The notes beneath the pieces are model-generated. The model worked only from the letters and a program-made list of their open reading frames with translations. It searched no databases and was not told the origin of the DNA. The position numbers and the translations under genes are program-made. A stretch of 33,127 nt of DNA from contig JASBUM010000412.1 of assembly GCA_030147905.1 (NCBI GenBank), positions 1-33,127 on the forward strand, written 5' to 3'. Shown piece after piece: positions 1 through 8,882 of the stretch. This DNA comes from Acidimangrovimonas sp. GTDB taxonomy: Bacteria > Pseudomonadota > Alphaproteobacteria > Rhodobacterales > Rhodobacteraceae. How positions within the stretch are numbered: position 1 is the first letter of the stretch; each line of letters begins with the position of its first letter.

Positions 1-31
1 CCAATCCACCCAGAAATCATCCGAGGCACCC

Positions 32-688
32 ATGGACAGCAGCGCCGACCCTACCCCGAAGGCCCCGGCCACGCCGCGACGCGGCCTCGTGATCTCGATC
101 ATGCTGGGTCTGGTCGTGCTGGCCGCGATCGCGCTTGACACCAAGGTGGTAAAAATCGGATCGGCCGCCGACCTGCGCGAACAGGCCTTCTCACCCGATG
201 CCTACGGGCGGAAGGAATTCCCCCTGATCCAGGCCGCGATCGAGAAGAAGGCAGTGGATGCCGCGACCCTCGGCCCCGCCGTGCTTGCCGATCATGCCGC
301 GGCCGAGAAGAAATTCGGCACCGCATCCTCCACGGGTACCATCATGCCGGTGAAATTCACCGCGACCGTGGGACCGGGCAAGTCGGGCATCTACGACCTC
401 ACGGTTCCGGGCCTGCCGCCGGCAATCCGCGTCCGCATCCAGATGGGTCCCGCGATCAATGACACCGTCCTGCGCGATGCGCCCGGCAACATCACCTTCG
501 GTCAGTTCAAGAACCAGATCGAGTATCAGGACGCCGGCGCCGCCATCAACCGCGCGATGAAGGCCGCCGTGCTGTCGAAGATCGATGCGGCCAACCTCGG
601 CGGCAAGACGATCGAGGTCATCGGCGCCTTCCGCCTGATCAATCCGAAATACTGGTTCATCACCCCTGTCAAGGTCACCGTGAAATGA
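32..688 (+). CDS. DUF2291 family protein of a sugar/polyol ABC operon
   Basis: This is a 218-aa protein with a cytoplasmic Pro/Ala-rich N-terminus, one hydrophobic segment at about residues 22-36 (a signal anchor or uncleaved signal) and a periplasmic remainder. The pattern fits DUF2291, a family found beside RbsA/RbsC/RbsB-type sugar and polyol transporters; its biochemical role is unknown. The C-terminal IEVIGAFRLINP and the YWFITPVKV ending suit that family. A GAGG ribosome-binding site lies about 6 bases before the ATG. The stop overlaps the ATPase start as ATGA, so the two are translationally coupled. I infer an accessory or assembly role in the transporter. Anything further upstream lies outside the window. 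Confidence 0.8.
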   Translation: MDSSADPTPKAPATPRRGLVISIMLGLVVLAAIALDTKVVKIGSAADLREQAFSPDAYGRKEFPLIQAAIEKKAVDAATLGPAVLADHAAAEKKFGTASSTGTIMPVKFTATVGPGKSGIYDLTVPGLPPAIRVRIQMGPAINDTVLRDAPGNITFGQFKNQIEYQDAGAAINRAMKAAVLSKIDAANLGGKTIEVIGAFRLINPKYWFITPVKVTVK

Positions 689-2235
689 CCGATATCCAAC
701 CAGACCGGCCCGTCCGCCGCGAAGACGGCGAAGTGGTGCTTGCGGCGCGCAACGTGGCGAAATCCTACGGCAGCATCCGGGCGCTGAAAGGTGTCAATTT
801 CGACATCCACCGCGGGCAGGTCACGACATTGTTCGGCGAGAACGGGGCGGGCAAGTCGACGCTGATGAAGATCCTCGCCGGCATCGAGAAGCCCACCACC
901 GGCGAGATCGTCCTCGATGGTCGCCCGATCGCCTTCGCCTCTGCAACGGAGGCGCGCAACAGCGGCATCTCCATCATCCACCAGGAACTCAGCCTCGCGC
1001 CGAACCTGTCGGTGCGCGACAACATCTTCATGGGCCGGGAAATCACCGGTCCGATCGGTATCGATTTCGCCGAGGAGGAACGCCAGACCCGGCGCCTGAT
1101 GCAGGAGCTGGAGGAAGAGATCGATCCCCTGACCCCGGTGGAAGAGCTTCGCCTTGGCCAGCAGCAGATCGTCGAGATCGCCCGTGCGCTATCGGTCGAC
1201 AGTCGCATCCTGATCATGGACGAGCCCACCTCCGCCCTCTCGGCGGCGGAGGTCGAGGTTCTCTTCAAGGTGATCCGCGACCTGACCGCGAAGGGGGTAT
1301 CGATCGTCTACATCTCCCACCACCTCGAGGAGGCGCTCCGGATCACCGATCACGCGGTGGTACTGCGCGACGGCAGCATGACCGCCTATGCCCCGCGCCA
1401 CGCCATCGACCTCGAATGGATCGTGCGCAACATGGTGGGCGAGAACTACGACCTCGGCAGTCCGCCGTCCGGCTACGAGATGGGCGCGGTCGCCCTTTCG
1501 ATCCGCGGTCTCACGGTCCCCGACCCGGCGGGCGCCGACTACAACGTCGTCGAGGGCCTGTCGCTGGACGTGAGGGCGGGAGAGATCGTCTGCATCTACG
1601 GGCTGATGGGCGCCGGACGCACCGAGCTGCTCGAAACCGTCGCCGGGCGGCTGCGGGCGTCGGGCGGCGAGATCGTCCTGGAAGGCCGGGAAGTCTCGCA
1701 CCTGCGGATCGCCGAGCGCATCGCGCGCGGGCTGGCGCTGGTACCCGAGGACCGCCAGCGCGACGGGCTTGTGCAGACGATGTCGGTGGGCCAGAACCTT
1801 TCGCTGGCCTCGATCAGGACCTTCACCCGCGGCATGTTCACCTCCCGCCGGCTGGAGCAGGGCATCATCGACGAGACCATCCGCAAGGTGACCGTCAAGA
1901 CCGCCGGCGGCGGCGCGGCCATCGGCTCGCTTTCGGGCGGCAATCAGCAAAAGGTCGTCATCGGCAAGATTCTGGCGACGCATCCCAAGGTCATCATGCT
2001 GGACGAACCCTCGCGCGGGATCGACATCGGCGCGAAGGCCGAGGTCTTCAAGCTGCTGGCGGAGGGCGCAAGGCAGGGTCTGGCGGTGCTCTACTCGACG
2101 TCCGAAGTGGGCGAATGCCTGTCGGTCGCGCATCGGATCATCGTCATGCACCGGGGCCGTATTTCCGCGGAATTCTCATCGAACGTCACCAAGGAACGGA
2201 TCATGGCCGCCTCCGGCGAAGCCGTGGTCGCCTGA
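685..2235 (+). CDS. Sugar/polyol ABC transporter ATP-binding protein, RbsA/MglA/EryE type
   Basis: This 516-aa duplicated ATPase energises the adjacent permease. Domain 1 has a full Walker A (GENGAGKST), an LGQQQ signature and Walker B ILIMDEPTSAL. Domain 2 has the degenerate Walker A GLMGAGRTE, an intact LSGGNQQK signature and VIMLDEPSRGID. This asymmetry, with one competent and one degenerate site, is normal for the CUT2 family, as is the length of about 500 aa. The start overlaps the DUF2291 stop, and the permease begins 21 bp after its stop. The gene order DUF2291-ATPase-permease-binding protein resembles the rhizobial eryEFG erythritol transporter, but related systems carry ribose, xylitol and other polyols, so the substrate is inferred. 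Confidence 0.93.
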   Translation: MTDIQPDRPVRREDGEVVLAARNVAKSYGSIRALKGVNFDIHRGQVTTLFGENGAGKSTLMKILAGIEKPTTGEIVLDGRPIAFASATEARNSGISIIHQELSLAPNLSVRDNIFMGREITGPIGIDFAEEERQTRRLMQELEEEIDPLTPVEELRLGQQQIVEIARALSVDSRILIMDEPTSALSAAEVEVLFKVIRDLTAKGVSIVYISHHLEEALRITDHAVVLRDGSMTAYAPRHAIDLEWIVRNMVGENYDLGSPPSGYEMGAVALSIRGLTVPDPAGADYNVVEGLSLDVRAGEIVCIYGLMGAGRTELLETVAGRLRASGGEIVLEGREVSHLRIAERIARGLALVPEDRQRDGLVQTMSVGQNLSLASIRTFTRGMFTSRRLEQGIIDETIRKVTVKTAGGGAAIGSLSGGNQQKVVIGKILATHPKVIMLDEPSRGIDIGAKAEVFKLLAEGARQGLAVLYSTSEVGECLSVAHRIIVMHRGRISAEFSSNVTKERIMAASGEAVVA

Positions 2236-2256
2236 AGCGAAGCAGGAGCGCTGGTC

Positions 2257-3309
2257 ATGCTGGATACAAGCGCGGCCCGGAGGGCGGACATGAACGGCCG
2301 GCGGTCACGGCAGTTCAGCATCGGCCGTCTGCTCTTGCAGGGTCGGGCGCTGTTTGCGCTGCTGGCGATCATCGCCGTCTTCTCGTTCCTGTCGCCGAAC
2401 TATTTCACCCCGCGCAACTTCCTGATCATGGCCTCGCACGTCGCCATCTACGGATTGCTGTCGATCGGAATGCTGCTCGTGATCCTCAACGGCGGCATCG
2501 ACCTGTCCGTCGGGTCGATCCTCGCGCTCAGCGGGGTGATCGCCGGCGCGCTGATGCAAGGCATCGTGCTGAAATCCTTCGGGGTCATCCTTTACGCGCC
2601 GGTCTGGGCCGTGGTCTTGATCACCTGTGCCCTGGGCGCGGCCGTGGGCGCGCTGAACGGCGTACTGATCGCCTGGTTCCGGGTGCCCGCCTTCGTCGCC
2701 ACGCTGGGGGTGATGTATGTCGCCCGCGGCGTCGCCCTGCTGCTGACCAACGGGCTGACATACAACAATCTTTCCGGCAGCCCGAAGCTCGGCAACACGG
2801 GGTTCGACTGGCTCGGTTTCAACCGCGTGCTCGACCTGCCGATCTCCGTCATCGTCCTTGCGGTCGTCGCCGTTGTTACCGGGCTGATGCTCAGCCGTTC
2901 GTCCTTCGGGCGCTGGCTCTATGCCTCCGGCGGGAACGAGCGCGCGGCCGATCTCTCGGGCGTGCCGGTCAAGCGCGTCCAGATCACGGTCTACACGATC
3001 TCGGGCATGCTGTCGGCCGTCGCGGGCCTCGTCCTCAGCTCGCAACTGACATCCGCCGGCCCGACCGCGGGTCTGGGCTATGAACTGACCGCCATCGCCG
3101 CGGTCGTCATCGGCGGCGCCGCGCTCACCGGGGGGCGGGGCACGGTACGGGGCACCATGCTGGGCGCCTTCGTGATCGGCTTCCTGGCCGACGGGCTGGT
3201 GATCATCGGCGTGTCGTCCTACTGGCAAACGGTCTTCACCGGTGCCGTCATCGTTCTCGCCGTGCTGATGAACTCCATCCAGTACGGCTCCCGCGCCCGC
3301 AAGCGCTGA
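2257..3309 (+). CDS. Sugar/polyol ABC transporter permease, RbsC/EryF type
   Basis: This 350-aa very hydrophobic CUT2 permease (BPD_transp_2 family) forms the membrane channel. It shows the hallmark NGGIDLSVGSILALSG stretch early on and the VIGGAALTGGRGTVRGTMLGA region near the C-terminus, both diagnostic of RbsC-like permeases. An AGGAG site lies before the ATG at 2257; an internal ATG at 2290 (MNGRRSR) is a possible alternative start and would remove 11 residues. It lies between its ATPase and its binding protein, separated from the latter by a 100-bp gap with a strong hairpin. Confidence 0.93.
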   Translation: MLDTSAARRADMNGRRSRQFSIGRLLLQGRALFALLAIIAVFSFLSPNYFTPRNFLIMASHVAIYGLLSIGMLLVILNGGIDLSVGSILALSGVIAGALMQGIVLKSFGVILYAPVWAVVLITCALGAAVGALNGVLIAWFRVPAFVATLGVMYVARGVALLLTNGLTYNNLSGSPKLGNTGFDWLGFNRVLDLPISVIVLAVVAVVTGLMLSRSSFGRWLYASGGNERAADLSGVPVKRVQITVYTISGMLSAVAGLVLSSQLTSAGPTAGLGYELTAIAAVVIGGAALTGGRGTVRGTMLGAFVIGFLADGLVIIGVSSYWQTVFTGAVIVLAVLMNSIQYGSRARKR

Positions 3310-3325
3310 CGCGGCCGAAACCTCT

Positions 3326-3356
3326 CTGCCCGGTCATGAGGAGCACGACCGGGCAG
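3326..3356 (+). terminator. Strong intergenic hairpin between permease and binding-protein genes
   Basis: CTGCCCGGTC (3326-3335) and GACCGGGCAG (3347-3356) form a perfect 10-bp stem with an 11-base loop. No T-tract follows, so it is a poor intrinsic terminator. Such hairpins between transporter genes often act as processing or stabilising elements that raise binding-protein mRNA relative to membrane components; that role is inferred here. Confidence 0.5.
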
Positions 3357-3409
3357 ATCAGGCTGCCACCTTTGGCAACAACCCACCTTCACAGGGAGAG
3401 TAGAATACC

Positions 3410-4357
3410 ATGTTCAGCAAAACCAAGCGAATGATGATCACCGCCGCGCTCGTCGTGCCCCTCATGGGATCGACGGCCTGGGCAAACGGTCTGATCTCGA
3501 TCATCGTGAACGATCCGGCGAACCCCTACTGGTACACCGAAGGCCAGGTGGCGAAGAAGACGGCCGAGAAGCTTGGCTATTCCGCCAATGTCGCGGCCAG
3601 CAAGGGTGACACCAACACCGAAAGCAAGCTGATCGACACCGCGATCACCAACAAGTCGAAGGCCATCATCCTCGACCCGGCCAACGCCGACGGCTCGATC
3701 GGTGCCGTGAAGAAGGCGGTGGCCGCCGGGATCCCCGTCTTTCTCGTCAACGCCGAGATCAACCAGGAAGGTCTGGCCAAGGCGCAACTCGTGTCCAACA
3801 ATGCCCAGGGCGCGGCGCTTGGCGCCCAGCAATGGGTGCAGGACATGCACGAGAAAGGCAATTTCGTCGAGCTTTTCGGCAACCCCGCCGACAACAACGC
3901 GGCAACCCGTTCGAACGGCTACAAGACGGTCATAAGCCAGTACCCCGATCTCAAGGAAGTCGGCAAGGAAGTGGCGAACTGGGACCGCACCCAGGGTTAC
4001 CAGAAGATGCAGTCGCTGCTGCAGGCGCATCCGGACATCACCGGCGTGATCTCGGGCAATGACGAAATGGCCCTTGGCGCGATCGCCGCCCTGAAGGAGG
4101 CCGGAAAGCTCGACAAGGTGGTCGTCGGCGGCTTTGACGGATCGCCCGACGCGGTGAAGGCCGTCAAGTCCGGAGAGATGGCCTATACCGTGCTGCAGCC
4201 GGTCGCGATCTTCGCCGCCAAGGCCGTGGAGGAGGCCGACAACTACATCCGCACCGGCAAGACCGGCGCGAAGGCCGAAAAGCAGCTCTTCGACTGCATC
4301 CTGATCACCAAGGCCAACGTGGACAAGTACTCGGGACCCTTCACGCTGTCGAACTGA
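3410..4357 (+). CDS. Periplasmic sugar/polyol-binding protein, RbsB/EryG type
   Basis: This 315-aa type-I periplasmic binding protein (Peripla_BP_4) captures the ligand for the ABC transporter. The N-terminus is a Sec signal peptide with cleavage predicted after STAWA (about residue 25). The mature part has the family segments IIVNDPANPYWYTEGQVAKK, AIILDPANADGSIGAVKKAVAAGIPVFLVNAEI and VISGNDEMALGAIAALKEAGK followed by GGFDGSPDAVKAVKSG. A GGGAGAG ribosome-binding site precedes the ATG. It is flanked by hairpins on both sides, consistent with separately stabilised mRNA. The tetritol or pentitol ligand is suggested only by the neighbours. Confidence 0.93.
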   Translation: MFSKTKRMMITAALVVPLMGSTAWANGLISIIVNDPANPYWYTEGQVAKKTAEKLGYSANVAASKGDTNTESKLIDTAITNKSKAIILDPANADGSIGAVKKAVAAGIPVFLVNAEINQEGLAKAQLVSNNAQGAALGAQQWVQDMHEKGNFVELFGNPADNNAATRSNGYKTVISQYPDLKEVGKEVANWDRTQGYQKMQSLLQAHPDITGVISGNDEMALGAIAALKEAGKLDKVVVGGFDGSPDAVKAVKSGEMAYTVLQPVAIFAAKAVEEADNYIRTGKTGAKAEKQLFDCILITKANVDKYSGPFTLSN

Positions 4358-4363
4358 TGGCGC

Positions 4364-4383
4364 GGGGGCCCTTCCGGGCCCCC
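4364..4383 (+). terminator. GC-rich hairpin after the binding-protein gene
   Basis: GGGGGCCC (4364-4371), loop TTCC, GGGCCCCC (4376-4383) form a perfect 8-bp stem 7 bp past the stop. No run of T follows. It is a candidate terminator or 3'-end stabiliser separating transporter from regulator expression. Confidence 0.55.
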
Positions 4384-4469
4384 GGGGCCGGCCCCGTCTT
4401 CCATCTCCCCGGCGGCCGGCTTCAGCCCGCCCTGGCACCACACGTTGTATCAGGACAGGAGACCACCGG

Positions 4470-5330
4470 ATGAGCGAGACCGAGGTCACGGCCGGAATGG
4501 CGCCGGGCCGGCGCTGCACCGGGCAAAGGCCCAGCGACAGCCGCCACGCGCGCCAGCTTGCCCGCCGCAAGCTGATCGCCGAGGCCGTGATGGCCGAGGG
4601 ATCGATGCGGATCGAGGAACTGACCGCACGCTTCGGGATCAGCCTGATGACCGCCCACCGCGATCTTGACGAACTGGTCGCCCGCGGCCTTGTGCGCAAG
4701 ACGCGTGGTCTGGTCAGTGCCGCGCCCTCCAGCCTGATCGAGGCCAGCGATGTCGGCCGCGCCGCCCGCGAGCCGTCCGAGAAGGCGGCGATCGCGGAGG
4801 CCGCGGCACGGTTCATAGAGCCCGGACAGGCGGTCTTCTTCGACGATTCCACCACGGTTCTCGGACTCGTGCCGCATCTTGCGGCCCGGGTGCCGCTGAC
4901 CGCGATCACCAATTCCATCCCGCTGATGGCCGCGCTGAAGGAGATCGCGGATGTCACCCTGTTGGGCCTCGGCGGGCAGTTCCAGAACTGGTGCAGCGCC
5001 TTCATGGGGCCGATCACGATCAACGAGATCAGCCGCCTGCGTGCGGATTGCGCGATGATGTCGATGTCCGCGATCACCGATGACGTCGCCTTCCATCAGT
5101 CCCCCGAGATGGTCGAGGTGAAACGCGCCATGTTCGACGCTGCCGCAACCCGCATCCTTCTGGCCGACCATACCAAGTTCGAACGGCGCGCCCTGCATGC
5201 GATGGCTGCGCTCGACGAATTCGACGTGGTCATCGTCGATGACCGCATGCCACCGACGCAGGTCGAGCGGATGAAGGCGCGCGGCATCAGCATCCTCGTG
5301 GCCCCGGTCACCCGCACCGCCCGCGGCTGA
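4470..5330 (+). CDS. DeoR/GlpR-family transcriptional regulator
   Basis: This 286-aa regulator has an N-terminal DeoR winged HTH (about residues 33-85): LARRKLIAEAVMAEGSMRIEEL followed by TARFGISLMTAHRDLDELVARGLVRKTRG, matching the consensus of this HTH. The C-terminal DeoRC sugar-phosphate sensor domain includes FFDDSTTVLGLVPHL and ITNSIPLMAALKE. It is about 30 residues longer than usual because of an Arg-rich N-terminal extension. An AGGAG site supports the ATG at 4470. It lies between the transporter and the kinase/dehydrogenase genes and probably represses the locus until a phosphorylated intermediate accumulates; rhizobial ery loci also carry a DeoR-type gene (eryR). Confidence 0.9.
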   Translation: MSETEVTAGMAPGRRCTGQRPSDSRHARQLARRKLIAEAVMAEGSMRIEELTARFGISLMTAHRDLDELVARGLVRKTRGLVSAAPSSLIEASDVGRAAREPSEKAAIAEAAARFIEPGQAVFFDDSTTVLGLVPHLAARVPLTAITNSIPLMAALKEIADVTLLGLGGQFQNWCSAFMGPITINEISRLRADCAMMSMSAITDDVAFHQSPEMVEVKRAMFDAAATRILLADHTKFERRALHAMAALDEFDVVIVDDRMPPTQVERMKARGISILVAPVTRTARG

Positions 5331-5357
5331 ACCGCGCGGTCCGCGGGCAGGTGCGGG

Positions 5358-5396
5358 CCGGAAGTATCAGTCGGAAGCCAAAGTCGGAATTCTTAC
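5358..5396 (+). repeat. Three 13-bp units abutting the kinase start codon
   Basis: The element YCGGAA recurs at 5358, 5371 and 5384, exactly 13 bp apart (CCGGAAGTATCAG, TCGGAAGCCAAAG, TCGGAATTCTTAC), and the third unit ends at the ATG. The GGAA cores could serve as ribosome-binding site or as operator half-sites for the neighbouring DeoR protein; function is inferred. Confidence 0.45.
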
Positions 5397-6911
5397 ATGT
5401 CCTGTTTGCTTGGAATCGACAGCGGACTGACCGTCACCAAGGCGGTGGTCTTCGACGCATCCGGCGCCCCCCTCGCGCTTGCGCGGCGTCGCCTGCCCCC
5501 GCTCCTTCCCCGCCCCCGGCATGTAGAGCGGGACATGACGGCGCTGTGGCAGGCCACGGCCGGTGCGATCGCCACCTGCGGGCGACCGGCATCCGAGATC
5601 GTGGCGGTCGCGGCCACGGGCCATGGCGACGGGCTCTATCTCCTCGACCGGGACAAAAGCCCGCTCGGGCCGGGGATCCTGTCGCTCGACAGTCGCGCCG
5701 GCGCGCTGGTGCGCGCGTGGGAAGAGGACGGCACCGCTGGCGCCGCGCTGCGCCGGACGGGACAGGTCCCGCACGCCTCCGCCCCCTCCGCCCTTCTCGC
5801 GTGGATCGCGCGTCACGAACCCGAGCGTCTTGCGCAGATCGCCCATGTCCTTGCCTGCAAGGACTGGTTGCGCTTCTGCCTGACGGGCAGCCTCGGCACC
5901 GACCTGACCGAGGCCAGCACCGCCTTCACCGATGTCGCGCGGCAGATCCACGCGCCCGACATCCTCGACATCTTCGGGCTGTCGGCTCTTGCGTCCGCCA
6001 TCCCGGGGGCTGCAAATCCTGACGAGATCATCGGCCGCGTCACGCCGGCGGCGGCGCGCCAGACCGGTCTTGCCGCGGGGACGCCCGTCGTCGCGGGCCT
6101 GCACGACGTGACGGCATCGGCCCTTGGCGCCGGCGGATACGGCCCCGGCACCGTCGCCATCGTCGCGGGCACCTATTCGATCAACGAAACCGTCTCGACC
6201 GCGCCGAAGACGGGCAAGGGATGGTTCTGCCGCAACGGCCTGCGGCCGGGCGAGTGGAACAACATGGCGATCTCGCCCGCCTCCGCCTCGAATTACGACT
6301 GGTTCCTTGACCGGCTGTGCGCCGCGGAGCGAACCGCCGAGGAAGCCGCCGGACGCTCGATCCACGACCTCCTCTCGCAAGAGATCGCCGCGGCGCGCTC
6401 CCGCCCCCCGACGGTGATGTTTCACCCCTATCTCTTCGGCTCCCCCCTCGGCCCCGAACCAAGCGCGAGCTTTCTGGGCCTGCGCGGCTGGCATGATCGC
6501 GCGGACATGCTGCACGCGGTCATCGAGGGGATCGCCTTCAATCACCGGGTGCATGTGGACGCGCTGCGCTCGGGCTTCGCCATCGAGCGCGCGCGCCTGA
6601 CCGGCGGCATCTCCAGAAATCCGCAATTCGTCCAGATCTTCGCCGATGCGCTGGGAATGCCGGTGACGGTCACCCGGACCGAAGAGGCCGCCGCCTGGGG
6701 CGCGGCGCTATGCGCGGGTGCCGGGATCGGCCTGTTCGCCGCCCCCGAGGACGATCCGCGGGATCTGGCGGCGATCACGCGCAGCTACCTGCCCGACGCG
6801 GCCACACGGGAACGGACGGAGCGGCGTTATGCCCTGCATCTGAGGGTCGCCGAAACCCTGCGCCCCCTCTGGCAGGAGATCGACGCCCTGACCCCCGAGG
6901 TGCCCCGGTGA
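5397..6911 (+). CDS. FGGY-family carbohydrate/polyol kinase (LyxK/EryA-like)
   Basis: This 504-aa kinase has the two-domain FGGY fold, and its length is normal for the family. The N-terminal phosphate-binding loop is GIDSGLTVTKAVVFD. The HDVTAS segment (about residue 237) supplies the likely catalytic Asp. The second FGGY signature is TGGISRNPQFVQIFADALG. Internal segments such as VERDMTALWQ, GDGLYLLDRDKSPLGPGILSLDSRA and HEPERLAQIAHVLACKDWLRFCLTG read closest to the L-xylulose kinase LyxK, with erythritol kinase EryA also plausible. It phosphorylates the imported substrate in the cytoplasm. Its TGA overlaps the GTG of the dehydrogenase, so the two products are probably made together. The substrate cannot be fixed from sequence alone. 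Confidence 0.87.
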   Translation: MSCLLGIDSGLTVTKAVVFDASGAPLALARRRLPPLLPRPRHVERDMTALWQATAGAIATCGRPASEIVAVAATGHGDGLYLLDRDKSPLGPGILSLDSRAGALVRAWEEDGTAGAALRRTGQVPHASAPSALLAWIARHEPERLAQIAHVLACKDWLRFCLTGSLGTDLTEASTAFTDVARQIHAPDILDIFGLSALASAIPGAANPDEIIGRVTPAAARQTGLAAGTPVVAGLHDVTASALGAGGYGPGTVAIVAGTYSINETVSTAPKTGKGWFCRNGLRPGEWNNMAISPASASNYDWFLDRLCAAERTAEEAAGRSIHDLLSQEIAAARSRPPTVMFHPYLFGSPLGPEPSASFLGLRGWHDRADMLHAVIEGIAFNHRVHVDALRSGFAIERARLTGGISRNPQFVQIFADALGMPVTVTRTEEAAAWGAALCAGAGIGLFAAPEDDPRDLAAITRSYLPDAATRERTERRYALHLRVAETLRPLWQEIDALTPEVPR

Positions 6912-8584
6912 CCACCCCGCATCGCGAGATCGACGTGCTGATCCTTGGCGCCGGCATCAATGGCGCGGGCCTGTTTCGCGACCTCTGCGAACAGGGGCTG
7001 ACCTGCGCCATCGTGGACAAGGGCGATTTCGGCTCCGGCACCTCCGCCGCGCCATCGCGCCTGATCCACGGCGGGCTCAAATATCTGGAAACCGGGGCGT
7101 TCCGGCTCGTCGCCCAATCCACGCTGGAGCGCAACCTGCTCCTGCGCAACGCCCCGCATGCGGTCACGCCGCTGGCCACCGTGATTCCGATATTTTCATG
7201 GCTGCGGGGCATCCCGGCCGCCCTGCGCGCGGCCCTGGGCAGTACCACCGCGCCGCGCAGCCGCGGGGCGGTGCTGATCAAGATCGGTCTCGCGCTTTAC
7301 GATTACCATGGTGCCCGGCACCGCATCATGCCGCGCCACAGGCTCTGGTCGCGCCGCCGTGCGCGGGCGGAGATCCCGCCGCTCACCCCGCGGATCGTCG
7401 CCGCCGGAACCTATTATGACGCCAAGGTCAGCCACCCCGAACGGCTGGTGATGGAGTTGATCGTGGACGGGCTGCGCGCCAGCCCCGGTTCGGTCGCGTT
7501 GAACCATGCCGCTCTTGTCGGCACCGATGGACGTATCGTGCGGTTTCGGACCGCCGACAGCGCCGACGCGGCCTTCCTTCCGCGTATCGTCGTCAATGCC
7601 GCCGGCCCATGGATCGATCGGGTGAACGCCGAGCTGGGCGCGCCATCCCGGCTGATCGGGGGCACCAAGGGGTCCCATGTCCTGCTCGACCACCCCCAGC
7701 TTCTTGCCGGGCTGAACGGCCGTATGATCTATTTCGAGGCCGATGACGGCCGGATCTGCCTGGTCTACGACTATCTCGGCCGCGCGCTCGTCGGCTCCAC
7801 CGACATCCGCGCCGACGATCCCGACCGGGTCCGCTGCGAGGATGACGAGATCGCCTATCTCCTGCAAAGCCTGCGCGGCCTGTTTCCCGGCCTCGACTTC
7901 GATACGGGGCAGATCGTTCACGCCTATTCCGGCATCCGGCCCCTGCCCGCCTCCGACGCGGCGGATCCCGGCCTGATCAGCCGCGATCACGCAGCCCCGG
8001 TGATGGAGCCGACACCCGGCCGCGCCTGGCCGATCATCGCGCTGGTGGGGGGGAAATGGACCACCTTCCGGGGTTTCGCCGAAGAGGTGGCGGACACCAT
8101 CCTCGGCCGTCTCGACCGGCCCAGACGGGTGAGCACACGCGCGCTGCCCATCGGCGGCGGACGCGACTTTCCGACCGAGGCGGCCGAAGCCCGGGCATGG
8201 ATCGAGGAAACGGCCGGTCGCACCGGCTGCGGGCGCGCGCGCGTCGGTCTGCTGCTGGCCCGTTACGGGACGACGGCCGCGGTCATCGCGGCAAGCGAAG
8301 GCAGCGGGCCGCAGACCATGCTCGAGGACGCGGCCGACTACTCGCTTGCCGAAATCCGCTGGCTCGCCCGGGGCGAGATGGTCGTTCATCTCGAGGACAT
8401 CGTGTTGCGACGCACCGACCTCGCCGTCACCGGCAGGTTGAGCCGGCGCGATCTCGGCACGATCGCCCGAAGCGTCGCCGAATCCCTCGGCTGGCCGGAG
8501 ACGCGGATGCAAGACGAGCTGGCCGCGACGCTTGCGCTGCTGACCGGCAAGCACCGCTTCGGCGGCGGCCCCCTCCGCCCGTGA
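6908..8584 (+). CDS. GlpD-type FAD-dependent polyol-phosphate dehydrogenase
   Basis: This 558-aa protein belongs to the aerobic glycerol-3-phosphate dehydrogenase family (DAO fold). It has the FAD-binding DVLILGAGINGAGLFRDLCEQG, then CAIVDKGDFGSGTSAAPSRLIHGGLKYLETG, the GlpD hallmark, and a C-terminal DAO_C helical domain. I chose the GTG at 6908 because it overlaps the kinase stop as GTGA and translation begins immediately before the Rossmann strand; the in-frame upstream extension is kinase-coding DNA. Such enzymes oxidise a polyol phosphate at the membrane and pass electrons to quinone. EryB, which oxidises erythritol phosphate, belongs to the same family, so the kinase/dehydrogenase pair forms a two-step route to a keto-sugar phosphate. 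Plain glycerol-3-phosphate oxidation is the main alternative. Confidence 0.88.
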   Translation: MTTPHREIDVLILGAGINGAGLFRDLCEQGLTCAIVDKGDFGSGTSAAPSRLIHGGLKYLETGAFRLVAQSTLERNLLLRNAPHAVTPLATVIPIFSWLRGIPAALRAALGSTTAPRSRGAVLIKIGLALYDYHGARHRIMPRHRLWSRRRARAEIPPLTPRIVAAGTYYDAKVSHPERLVMELIVDGLRASPGSVALNHAALVGTDGRIVRFRTADSADAAFLPRIVVNAAGPWIDRVNAELGAPSRLIGGTKGSHVLLDHPQLLAGLNGRMIYFEADDGRICLVYDYLGRALVGSTDIRADDPDRVRCEDDEIAYLLQSLRGLFPGLDFDTGQIVHAYSGIRPLPASDAADPGLISRDHAAPVMEPTPGRAWPIIALVGGKWTTFRGFAEEVADTILGRLDRPRRVSTRALPIGGGRDFPTEAAEARAWIEETAGRTGCGRARVGLLLARYGTTAAVIAASEGSGPQTMLEDAADYSLAEIRWLARGEMVVHLEDIVLRRTDLAVTGRLSRRDLGTIARSVAESLGWPETRMQDELAATLALLTGKHRFGGGPLRP

Positions 8585-8611
8585 CGACCGCGGCCCGATC
8601 ACGCAACCACG

Positions 8612-8646
8612 CCCGGCCCGCCGCGATGCCCCGGCCCGCCGCGATG
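8612..8646. repeat. Two copies of a 17-bp sequence, 18-bp period
   Basis: CCCGGCCCGCCGCGATG occurs at 8612-8628 and again at 8630-8646 without mismatch. It is a simple local duplication with no assigned function. Confidence 0.8.
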
Positions 8647-8882
8647 AACGGAGGGCACCGGCCCCTTCCGCCCGTCATCAGCCGCGGGCATCGCGCATCG
8701 CGGCCGGCATGACAGGGGTCGATGCCGCGCCGGGATCGACATGGCCGCGCGCGCACCACGCCTTGCCGACCGGCGCCGGCGGCTTTCCATCGTCTTCGTA
8801 TAGGCCCCCGCCGCGGCTCTTTCCGCCGCCGCGACGGCGACGAGGGGATTATCCCGGCCTGATGCGGTCCGCGTCGGCAGCC

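Noticed and set aside
1416..3083. 555-codon + frame overlapping ATPase and permease genes
   Set aside because: Its translation is Arg/Gly/Ala-rich without a domain, a typical shadow frame of high-GC coding DNA.
8765..8783. GC palindrome followed by TTTCC as terminator of the dehydrogenase gene
   Set aside because: It lies about 180 bp past the stop and has only three T residues; too weak to list as a terminator.
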